Of a stretch of 64,000 bases of DNA, positions 1-6,090 are shown piece after piece; position 1 is the stretch's first letter, and every line of letters starts with the position of its first letter. Source of the DNA: Mycobacterium haemophilum DSM 44634 (GTDB lineage Bacteria; Actinomycetota; Actinomycetes; Mycobacteriales; Mycobacteriaceae); the NCBI RefSeq assembly GCF_000340435.2, contig NZ_CP011883.2, forward strand, positions 1,398,607 through 1,462,606. The letters run 5' to 3'. The position numbers and the translations under genes were made by a program. The notes beneath the pieces are model-generated. The model saw only the letters and a program-made list of their open reading frames with translations, ran no database searches and was not told the origin of the DNA.

Positions 1-203
1 TGGATTGGACCACGGCGAGTATCGAGGAGGCCCTCAAGGCCGCACTCATCGAAGGTCTTGGGCTTAAACCGCGCAAGGCGTTCGGACCGATCCGGGTCGC
101 CGCCACGGGGGCATCGATTAGCCCGCCGCTGTTCGAATCGCTGGAGCTACTCGGCCGTGCTCGTAGCCTGCAGCGGCTGGGCGCTGCGCGCGAGCGGGTC
201 TGA
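1..203 (+). CDS. gltX: glutamyl-tRNA synthetase, 3' end only
   Basis: The open frame entering from the left edge (codons in phase with base 3) encodes the last 66 residues of a class I glutamyl-tRNA synthetase and stops at TGA 201-203. The segment with KPRKAFGPIRVAATG followed by SPPLFESLELLGR is typical of the anticodon-binding C-terminal helical domain of GltX. The enzyme charges tRNA-Glu, and in mycobacteria also tRNA-Gln, which is then corrected by the GatCAB amidotransferase. Two tRNA genes for exactly these substrates follow on the same strand. The catalytic domain lies outside the window. Confidence 0.9.
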   Translation, partial: DWTTASIEEALKAALIEGLGLKPRKAFGPIRVAATGASISPPLFESLELLGRARSLQRLGAARERV

Positions 204-313
204 TTGCGCGGTCAGGAAAAGAGGTAAGACAAGGCGTGCGGATTTGCGCGGTGAGTCTTTGGTAGTCTGCACGTCGGCCGACAATGGCTGGGCAGAGGCA
301 GTCCACGGACATA

Positions 314-342
314 TTCAGACGCTGATAGGCGCTCGCTATAGT
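314..342 (+). promoter_or_regulatory. putative sigma-A promoter for tRNA-Gln
   Basis: TTCAGA (314-319) and TATAGT (337-342) are separated by 17 bases and lie about 40 bases before the tRNA-Gln gene. This is a plausible housekeeping promoter. The rest of 204-381 holds no gene I can support. Confidence 0.5.
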
Positions 343-381
343 CCGCAGAATGTGCTCTGAACAGCGGTTTTAGGCGACTAA

Positions 382-453
382 TGGGGTATGGTGTAATTGG
401 CAACACAGCTGATTCTGGTTCAGCCATTCTAGGTTCGAGTCCTGGTACCCCAG
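382..453 (+). tRNA. tRNA-Gln (anticodon CTG)
   Basis: The acceptor arms TGGGGTA (382-388) and TACCCCA (446-452) pair fully, with discriminator G at 453. The anticodon stem GCTGA/TCAGC encloses the loop TTCTGGT, giving anticodon CTG (codon CAG). The T-loop GGTTCGAGTCC is standard. No CCA is encoded. Confidence 0.93.
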
Positions 454-538
454 CAAAGTCCGTCAGACTCCCCGTGATGCCCCAAGCGATTAGGTGGGCC
501 TAGTGGTGTGAGCTATGCTGACAGCTCGGATCGGTTCT

Positions 539-611
539 GGCCCCGTCGTCTAGCGGCCTAGGACGCCGCCCTCTCACGGCGGTAGCGTGGGTTCGAATCC
601 CATCGGGGCTA
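539..611 (+). tRNA. tRNA-Glu (anticodon CTC)
   Basis: The acceptor arms GGCCCCG (539-545) and CGGGGCT (604-610) pair with a terminal G-U, with discriminator A at 611. The anticodon stem CCGCC/GGCGG encloses the loop CTCTCAC, giving anticodon CTC (codon GAG). The T-loop TTCGAAT is present. The alignment of D-arm GTCTAGCGGCC matches bacterial tRNA-Glu. A possible -10 element TATGCT lies at 514-519. Confidence 0.93.
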
Positions 612-617
612 CAACGC

Positions 618-636
618 GACCGCCGATAGTGCGGTC
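618..636 (+). terminator. possible hairpin terminator after tRNA-Glu
   Basis: GACCGC (618-623) and GCGGTC (631-636) form a 6-bp stem with a 7-base loop directly after the tRNA-Glu gene and before the end of the convergent FDOR gene. There is no strong T-run, so this is a weak call. Confidence 0.35.
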
Positions 637-657
637 ACTAGCCGATCCCCAGTGTCG

Positions 658-1164
658 CTAATGTGCCAGTGCGGCCGGTGCGGTCGATCCGCCCACCGGT
701 ATGTGCGGCAAGCCGAGCTTGCGGTGATCCCAGGAGCGGGTACGACGGCTGACAATGCGTACGCCGACTCGTTTGTTCATCATCTGGTCGACCATGGGCT
801 TTGCGTCGTCGGTGTACGGACCGGTGTAGCGCTCCCAAATGCTGACTCCGACCCGGAAAAGGGAATCGGGATCGTCGACGATCTCGGCAGTGCCTTCGAA
901 GGACACCCCGCGCAGCGTGTCATACGTTTGGCCGTCCTCGATCAGAAAGCTCACTCGCGGGTCCCGTTTGAGGTTGACCGCCTTCTGTGATTTGGCCTTG
1001 GTTTCCAGCCAGATTTCGCCGTCGATGACGGCGTACCACATCGCGGTCAAATGTGGCTGGCCGTTCGGACCGATGGTGGCGAGCGTGCCGGTGCGGCTGT
1101 TGACGACGAAGTCGGTGATTTCAGCCTCGGACATGACGATGTGCGCGCGCTGATTGGTTCCCAT
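658..1164 (-). CDS. FDOR-type flavin/F420-binding split beta-barrel protein
   Basis: This 168-residue protein has the split beta-barrel (PNPOx-like) fold seen in mycobacterial flavin/deazaflavin oxidoreductases of class B. The reading GTLATIGPNGQPHLTAMWYA, then IWLETKAKSQKAVNLKRDPRVSFLIEDG, is the cofactor-binding half-barrel. It corresponds to H37Rv Rv2991 as I recall it. Members bind FMN, F420 or heme breakdown products; the substrate is not known for this one. It starts at ATG 1164 and stands alone, convergent with the tRNA genes and downstream of the IclR gene. Confidence 0.8.
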   Translation of the reverse strand: MGTNQRAHIVMSEAEITDFVVNSRTGTLATIGPNGQPHLTAMWYAVIDGEIWLETKAKSQKAVNLKRDPRVSFLIEDGQTYDTLRGVSFEGTAEIVDDPDSLFRVGVSIWERYTGPYTDDAKPMVDQMMNKRVGVRIVSRRTRSWDHRKLGLPHIPVGGSTAPAALAH

Positions 1165-1210
1165 TGGGTCAGTCTGTCAGGCGACCGCCAGCGCCGAGCC
1201 GACGGCTAAG

Positions 1211-1276
1211 AAAAGCGCGACTGTGAATCCTGCGACGCGACACGCCGAGAATGCGTCGCGTCGTTCACAGTCGCGC
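1211..1276 (-). terminator. hairpin terminator of the IclR gene
   Basis: GCGCGACTGTGAA (1215-1227) pairs perfectly with TTCACAGTCGCGC (1264-1276). After a 5-base bulge, CGACGCGAC (1233-1241) pairs with GTCGCGTCG (1255-1263). On the minus strand the stem ends in TTTTCTT (complement of 1209-1214), so it reads as an intrinsic terminator 11 bases beyond the IclR stop at 1288. Parts of the loop recur near 57.8 kb (see findings). Confidence 0.7.
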
Positions 1277-1287
1277 CGCAGAGGTTT

Positions 1288-1989
1288 CTATAGGCGGCGA
1301 GTCAGTGCTTCGGCCGCCGATAGTAAGTCGGCGGCCCAGCGTGCACCGGGGCGTCGGCCCATCCGGTCGATGGGTCCAGACACCGATATGGCAGCGATCA
1401 CGACACCGCGGCCGTCGCGCACGGGCACCGACACACTTGCCACCCCTGGTTCGCGCTCGGCCACACTCTGTGCCCAACCGCGCCGGCGGACTTCGGCTAG
1501 CATCCGGTCGGTGAATTTCGCCGTCGGTAGCACGGCTTCTCGGGTGGCGGCGTCGCTATGGGCCAGTAGCACTTTGGCTCCCGAACCCGCCGTCATCGGC
1601 AGCCGCGCGCCGACCGGAACCGTGTCGCGAAGGCCCGCAGGCGGTTCCAGTGCGGCCACGCAGACCCGTGAGGTGCCTTCGCGGCGATACAGCTGCACGC
1701 TTTCGCCGGTGGTCTCGCGCAACGCCGGCAGCACCGCCGCGCTGGCGGCCAGCAGTGGATCGTTGACATGGATCGCGAGTTCGCAGATCGCGGGCCCAAG
1801 GCGCCACCGGCCCTCGTCGTCGCGTGCCACCAGACGATGAACCTCCAGCGCGGCCGCCAGACGGTAGGTGGTGGCTCTGGGCAAGCCGGTTCGGTCGCAC
1901 AGTTCGGCCAACCCGCGCGGAGATTCTGCGATCGTATGCAGCAGCGCCACGGCTTTGTCGAGGACGCCGATACCGCTATGCTGTCTCAC
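1288..1989 (-). CDS. IclR-family regulator, probable repressor of leuCD
   Basis: The 233-residue protein has an N-terminal winged helix (about 8-65; recognition region LPRATTYRLAAAL) and a C-terminal IclR effector domain (about 70-230). It is divergent from leuC across 79 bases. This arrangement is conserved for the actinobacterial NdgR/LtbR regulators, which control leuCD and other amino-acid genes, and corresponds to Rv2989. The start is GTG 1989. A -35 TTGATA and -10 TAGTAT end 6 bases before it, so the message is probably leaderless. The inferred operator overlaps this -35, suggesting autoregulation. Confidence 0.85.
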   Translation of the reverse strand: MRQHSGIGVLDKAVALLHTIAESPRGLAELCDRTGLPRATTYRLAAALEVHRLVARDDEGRWRLGPAICELAIHVNDPLLAASAAVLPALRETTGESVQLYRREGTSRVCVAALEPPAGLRDTVPVGARLPMTAGSGAKVLLAHSDAATREAVLPTAKFTDRMLAEVRRRGWAQSVAEREPGVASVSVPVRDGRGVVIAAISVSGPIDRMGRRPGARWAADLLSAAEALTRRL

Positions 1990-1995
1990 AAACAG

Positions 1996-2030
1996 ATACT
2001 AGCGTCTCGCATTCTGAGATATCAATGCGA
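1996..2030 (-). promoter_or_regulatory. IclR-leuC intergenic promoter and operator
   Basis: Minus-strand promoter: TTGATA (complement of 2020-2025), an 18-base spacer, and TAGTAT (complement of 1996-2001), followed six bases later by the IclR GTG. A perfect inverted repeat TCGCATT (2007-2013) - N10 - AATGCGA (2024-2030) covers the spacer. It contains the near-palindrome TGAGATATCA (2015-2024), which resembles the LtbR/NdgR-type core as I remember it. Binding would block the IclR promoter and lie upstream of leuC. Confidence 0.6.
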
Positions 2031-2068
2031 ATTGATCGGCGAGCCGCGAATGAGCCGAATCGAGGCGC

Positions 2069-3538
2069 TTGGAGATGGACGGCAAGAAGAAACAAGCGGG
2101 CGGCGCCCACAAGCCGCGCACGCTGGCTGAAAAGGTTTGGGACGACCACGTTGTGGTAGCCGGTCAGGGCGCTGGTCAAGATCGCGGCCCCGATTTGATC
2201 TACATCGATCTGCATCTGGTGCACGAGGTCACCAGCCCGCAGGCTTTCGACGGCCTGCGTCTGGCGGGCCGGGCGGTGCGGCGCCCCGACTTAACGGTGG
2301 CCACTGAGGATCACAACGTGCCCACCATCGACATCGACAAGCCGATCGCCGACCCGGTGTCGCGCACCCAAGTAGAGACGTTGCGGCGCAACTGCGCGGA
2401 ATTCGGTGTCCGGCTGCACCCGATGGGTGATATCGAGCAGGGCATCGTTCATGTCGTCGGGCCGCAGTTAGGCCTCACTCAACCGGGCATGACGATCGTC
2501 TGCGGCGACAGTCACACCTCTACCCATGGCGCTTTCGGTGCAATCGCGATGGGCATCGGCACCTCGGAGGTCGAGCATGTGCTCGCCACCCAAACGCTGC
2601 CGTTGCGCCCATTCAAGACAATGGCGGTCAACGTTGATGGCGGGGTCGATGGGCGGTTGCCCGCCGGCGTCACGGCCAAGGACATCATCCTTGCGTTGAT
2701 CGCCAAGATCGGCACCGGCGGCGGACAGGGCTATGTCATCGAATACCGGGGCAGCGCCATCGAATCGCTGTCCATGGAAGGCCGGATGACGATCTGCAAC
2801 ATGAGCATCGAAGCCGGCGCCCGAGCAGGAATGGTGGCTCCCGACGAGACCACCTACGAGTTCTTACGTGACCGCCCGCACGCCCCGACCGGTGCGCAAT
2901 GGGATGCCGCAGTAGCCTACTGGCAGCAGCTGCGCACCGACGCCGACGCCGTGTTCGACACCGAGGTCTATCTCGATGCGACCTCGTTGAGCCCGTTTGT
3001 CACTTGGGGGACAAACCCCGGCCAAGGAGTGCCGTTGGCCGCGGCGGTGCCTGACCCTGAACTGATGACCGACGACGCCGCCCGGCAGGCCGCCGAGAAA
3101 GCGTTGGCGTACATGGACCTTCGTCCAGGAACGCTGATGCGCGATATCGCGGTCGATGCGGTGTTCGTCGGGTCCTGTACCAACGGCCGCATTGAAGATC
3201 TGCGGATGGTGGCCGATGTGTTGCGCGGCCGCAAGGTGGCCCACGGTGTGCGGATGCTGATCGTCCCCGGCTCGATGCGGGTACGCGCGCAGGCTGAAGC
3301 CGAGGGGCTCGGTGAGATCTTTATCACTGCGGGCGCGCAGTGGCGGCAGGCGGGCTGTTCGATGTGTCTGGGCATGAACCCCGATCAGCTTGCTCCTGGG
3401 GAGCGGTGCGCCGCGACGTCCAACCGAAACTTCGAAGGACGGCAAGGCAAGGGTGGCCGTACACATTTGGTATCCCCGGCCGTCGCCGCCGCCACCGCGG
3501 TTCGCGGCACATTGTCCGCTCCGGCCGACCTGAACTGA
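2069..3538 (+). CDS. leuC: 3-isopropylmalate dehydratase large subunit
   Basis: LeuC isomerises 2-isopropylmalate to 3-isopropylmalate with LeuD in leucine synthesis. The 489-residue aconitase-type protein carries the substrate loop GDSHTSTHGAFGA and three Fe-S cysteines: one in VGSCTNGR (about residue 369) and two in CSMC (about 430 and 433). Start choice: TTG 2069 is preceded by a weak CGAGG, while ATG 2075 is in frame but has GGAG only two bases upstream; either is possible. Compared with the H37Rv protein as I recall it, a short GVDG-like insertion follows VNVD near residue 190, probably a small duplication. leuD follows after 22 bases. Confidence 0.96.
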   Translation: MEMDGKKKQAGGAHKPRTLAEKVWDDHVVVAGQGAGQDRGPDLIYIDLHLVHEVTSPQAFDGLRLAGRAVRRPDLTVATEDHNVPTIDIDKPIADPVSRTQVETLRRNCAEFGVRLHPMGDIEQGIVHVVGPQLGLTQPGMTIVCGDSHTSTHGAFGAIAMGIGTSEVEHVLATQTLPLRPFKTMAVNVDGGVDGRLPAGVTAKDIILALIAKIGTGGGQGYVIEYRGSAIESLSMEGRMTICNMSIEAGARAGMVAPDETTYEFLRDRPHAPTGAQWDAAVAYWQQLRTDADAVFDTEVYLDATSLSPFVTWGTNPGQGVPLAAAVPDPELMTDDAARQAAEKALAYMDLRPGTLMRDIAVDAVFVGSCTNGRIEDLRMVADVLRGRKVAHGVRMLIVPGSMRVRAQAEAEGLGEIFITAGAQWRQAGCSMCLGMNPDQLAPGERCAATSNRNFEGRQGKGGRTHLVSPAVAAATAVRGTLSAPADLN

Positions 3539-3560
3539 GATAGAGGAATAGAGGATAAGC

Positions 3561-4157
3561 ATGGAGGCCTTCCACACCCACACCGGCATCGGCGTGCCGC
3601 TGCGGCGGTCCAATGTCGATACCGATCAGATCATTCCTGCGGTCTTTTTGAAGCGCGTCACCCGAACCGGTTTCGAGGACGGCTTGTTCGCGACGTGGCG
3701 GGCCGATCCCTCATTCGTGCTCAACCTCAGCCCCTTTGATCGGGGCTCGGTCCTGGTCGCCGGCCCTGATTTCGGGACCGGGTCGTCGCGTGAGCATGCG
3801 GTGTGGGCGCTCATGGACTACGGGTTCCGGGTGGTTATCTCGTCTCGATTTGGTGATATTTTTCACGGTAACGCCGGCAAGGCGGGGTTGCTGGCGGCTC
3901 AAGTCGCCCAGGATGATATCGAGCTTCTGTGGAAGCTCATCGAGCAGAGCCCCGGGTTGGAAATCACTGTCAATCTTCAAGATCGAAATATCACCGCCGC
4001 AACGGTGGTGTTGCCGTTCACGATTGACGACTACACCGCTTGGCGACTGCTCGAAGGGCTTGACGATATAGCCCTTACGCTGCGGAAACTGGACGAGATC
4101 GAGGTTTTTGAGTCGGCTCGTCCGGAGTGGAAGCCGCGGACAATGCCTACCTCCTGA
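3561..4157 (+). CDS. leuD: 3-isopropylmalate dehydratase small subunit
   Basis: This 198-residue swivel-domain protein completes the LeuCD isomerase. It has the conserved N-terminal region PLRRSNVDTDQIIPA and the phosphate/substrate-binding loop GPDFGTGSSREHA. The start is ATG 3561 with AGAGGATAAGC upstream. It is co-transcribed with leuC (22-base gap). Length is normal for the family. Confidence 0.97.
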   Translation: MEAFHTHTGIGVPLRRSNVDTDQIIPAVFLKRVTRTGFEDGLFATWRADPSFVLNLSPFDRGSVLVAGPDFGTGSSREHAVWALMDYGFRVVISSRFGDIFHGNAGKAGLLAAQVAQDDIELLWKLIEQSPGLEITVNLQDRNITAATVVLPFTIDDYTAWRLLEGLDDIALTLRKLDEIEVFESARPEWKPRTMPTS

Positions 4158-4371
4158 AGGGTCGAGCTGGCCGGATTTTCCGCTCGTTCACCAACGCCGC
4201 CGGGCCCGTTTTCCGCCTCCCGCCACCGGTCAAGGGCGGCAACCGGATTGCGAAAATAGCCGCCAATAGGTCGGCGAAATTGCGCGTGGCTCTTGGATAT
4301 CAGCGGGCTAAGGGTTTACCGTGTCCACTAGTCGGTTCAAAAACGAGGACCACTGACTTCGGAGGATTTGG
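4158..4371 (+). promoter_or_regulatory. leuD-hupB intergenic region with hupB leader
   Basis: There is no gene here. GGAGGA at 4361-4366 is a strong ribosome binding site for hupB. The sequence upstream is relatively A/T-rich (TTGGATATCAG, GGTTCAAAAACG) and probably carries the hupB promoter, but I cannot assign -35 and -10 boxes with confidence. Confidence 0.4.
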
Positions 4372-5013
4372 ATGAACAAAGCAGAGCTCATTGACGTGCT
4401 GACACAGAAATTGGGCTCGGACCGTCGACAAGCGACCGCCGCCGTCGAGAATGTCGTCGACACGATTGTGCGTGCGGTACACAAGGGCGACAGCGTCACC
4501 ATTACCGGGTTTGGTGTGTTCGAGCAGCGTCGTCGGGCTGCGCGGGTGGCCCGCAACCCTCGTACTGGCGAGACGGTGAAGGTAAAGCCGACGTCCGTCC
4601 CGGCGTTCCGTCCGGGTGCACAATTCAAGGCGGTTGTGGCTGGCGCACAGCGTCTCCCGTCGGAAGGTCCCGCTGTCAAGCGTGGTGTAGCGACCAGCGC
4701 GGCCAAGAAGGCGGTTAAGAAAGCTCCGGCCAAGAAGGCGGCGGCGAAGAAGGTTACGGCCAAAAAGGCCGCGACCAAGGCGCCAGCCAGGAAAGCGGCT
4801 CCGGCCAAGAAGGCCATCAAAGCCGTGAAGGCGCCCGCCAAGAAGATCACCGCGGCCAAGAAAGCACCCGCTAAAAAGGCAACCAAAGCGGTGAAGAAGG
4901 TCGTCGCCAAGGCTCCGGTGCGCAAAGCCGCGACCAAGGCTCCGGCCAAGAAGGCGGCGGCGAAGAAGGCTCCGGCCAAGAAGGCTACCGCCGCCAAGCG
5001 GGGTCGTAGGTAA
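4372..5013 (+). CDS. hupB: HU-type nucleoid protein with histone-like tail
   Basis: The first 90 or so residues form an HU domain (MNKAELIDVLTQKLG..., DNA-binding arm with FGVFEQRRRAARVARNPRTGE). The remaining roughly 110 residues are a Lys/Ala/Pro-rich tail of repeated PAKKA, AAKK and VKK units, as in mycobacterial HupB/HLP. The protein compacts DNA; the tail is known to be acetylated and methylated, and the family also takes part in iron response and surface adhesion. The length of 213 residues is normal. The repeat-coded tail is prone to in-frame length change. It stands alone, convergent with mutT1. Confidence 0.96.
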   Translation: MNKAELIDVLTQKLGSDRRQATAAVENVVDTIVRAVHKGDSVTITGFGVFEQRRRAARVARNPRTGETVKVKPTSVPAFRPGAQFKAVVAGAQRLPSEGPAVKRGVATSAAKKAVKKAPAKKAAAKKVTAKKAATKAPARKAAPAKKAIKAVKAPAKKITAAKKAPAKKATKAVKKVVAKAPVRKAATKAPAKKAAAKKAPAKKATAAKRGRR

Positions 5014-5026
5014 CGAAGTAACCAGT

Positions 5027-5086
5027 CCTAACGCAGATACCCTCCGGGTGGCAGCAACGCCGCCCGAAGGGTATCTGCGTGTTAGG
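5027..5086. terminator. bidirectional hairpin between hupB and mutT1
   Basis: CCTAACGCAGATACCC (5027-5042) pairs with GGGTATCTGC-GT-GTTAGG (5069-5086) apart from a 2-base bulge. The inner CGGGTGGC (5045-5052) pairs with GCCGCCCG (5059-5066) around the small loop AGCAAC. This very stable hairpin lies between convergent genes and overlaps the mutT1 stop. No clear T-run follows on either strand. Confidence 0.7.
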
Positions 5087-6017
5087 CCTGTACGTTGGCC
5101 GCGAGCGCGCCGCCGATGTGGTCGGCTGCTGTCAGCCGGCCGGCGGACAGCGACAGCACCCAGGTGCTGCCTTTGCGATTGCGCGATTTGTCGGGGCGCA
5201 CTCCGTTGTGTTCGCACCACCACGCGATCAGGTCCGGAATCACCTTGCCCTGCGAGCAGATCACCGGTGTGCCTGGTTGCGCGGCGATCCGCAGCACCCG
5301 GCGTCGGCCGCGTTTGGGGTTCTTGGCGTAGGCCTCCTCGGTCAAGCTGGGCTCGTTGTGGATCGGCACACCCAGTTCTGCGGCGAGCGGTTCTACCGTC
5401 TGGTGACAGCGCAACCGGTCGGCCGCATACACATCGGTGGCACCAAAGGCCAGCAGCTGCGGAACCAATGCCTCCGCCTGCGCGCGACCCCGTTTGTCCA
5501 AAGGCCGCCCGGTGTCATCCCCCGAGAAGCGGGACTTCCTGCCGGCGGTCCCGTGCCGGACAATCAGCACGGTCCGCGTGTCCGCTGGCTGTTTAGCGAA
5601 CCGGCGCAGGACCTTTCGATCCTGCGCGTAATCAAGTCTTTTCATTGCGTCGGCAACTGGCAGCCAGAGCAGCTCGTCGACCTCGCTGCCTGCGACGAAT
5701 TTCCCCCCAACGCTGCGCGCCGCCCAGTAGTACACCTTCTTGACGCGTTGATCGATCGGGTAATTCACCGCGACGAGCCGCGCGCCCAGGGCTGCGTGGT
5801 GACCGGTCTCCTCGAATACCTCGCGCACGGCCGCTACTGGGGCGGTCTCACCGGGGTCCACTTTGCCTTTGGGCAGCGACCAGTCGTCGTAACGGGGACG
5901 GTGGATCACGGCAATCTCGACGGCCGGGTCGGAATTGCCCGGTCGCCACAACACCGCTCCCGCGGCGTATACGGTCTGACCATCTGGGCGCCGACGGGAC
6001 GAGTTCGGGATCGACAC
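5082..6017 (-). CDS. mutT1: Nudix hydrolase fused to histidine phosphatase (MutT1)
   Basis: Residues 1-140 are a Nudix domain with the full Nudix box (GKVDPGET, then REVFEETG). Residues about 150-311 are a histidine-phosphatase domain with VLIVRHGTAG and the second-half CSQGKVIPDL. Mycobacterial MutT1 converts 8-oxo-(d)GTP to the diphosphate and also acts on Ap4A, sanitising the nucleotide pool. The start is GTG 6017 with AGGAG six bases upstream. It ends the minus-strand run fbiD-ppk-mutT1 (73-base gap after ppk). The equivalent is Rv2985. Confidence 0.93.
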   Translation of the reverse strand: MSIPNSSRRRPDGQTVYAAGAVLWRPGNSDPAVEIAVIHRPRYDDWSLPKGKVDPGETAPVAAVREVFEETGHHAALGARLVAVNYPIDQRVKKVYYWAARSVGGKFVAGSEVDELLWLPVADAMKRLDYAQDRKVLRRFAKQPADTRTVLIVRHGTAGRKSRFSGDDTGRPLDKRGRAQAEALVPQLLAFGATDVYAADRLRCHQTVEPLAAELGVPIHNEPSLTEEAYAKNPKRGRRRVLRIAAQPGTPVICSQGKVIPDLIAWWCEHNGVRPDKSRNRKGSTWVLSLSAGRLTAADHIGGALAANVQA

Positions 6018-6090
6018 CTTAACTCCTGCAGGTTAATTGGGTCAGGGCCGCGCACAGTCGTGGATGTGGCCTGCAGATCACCAAACAGTG

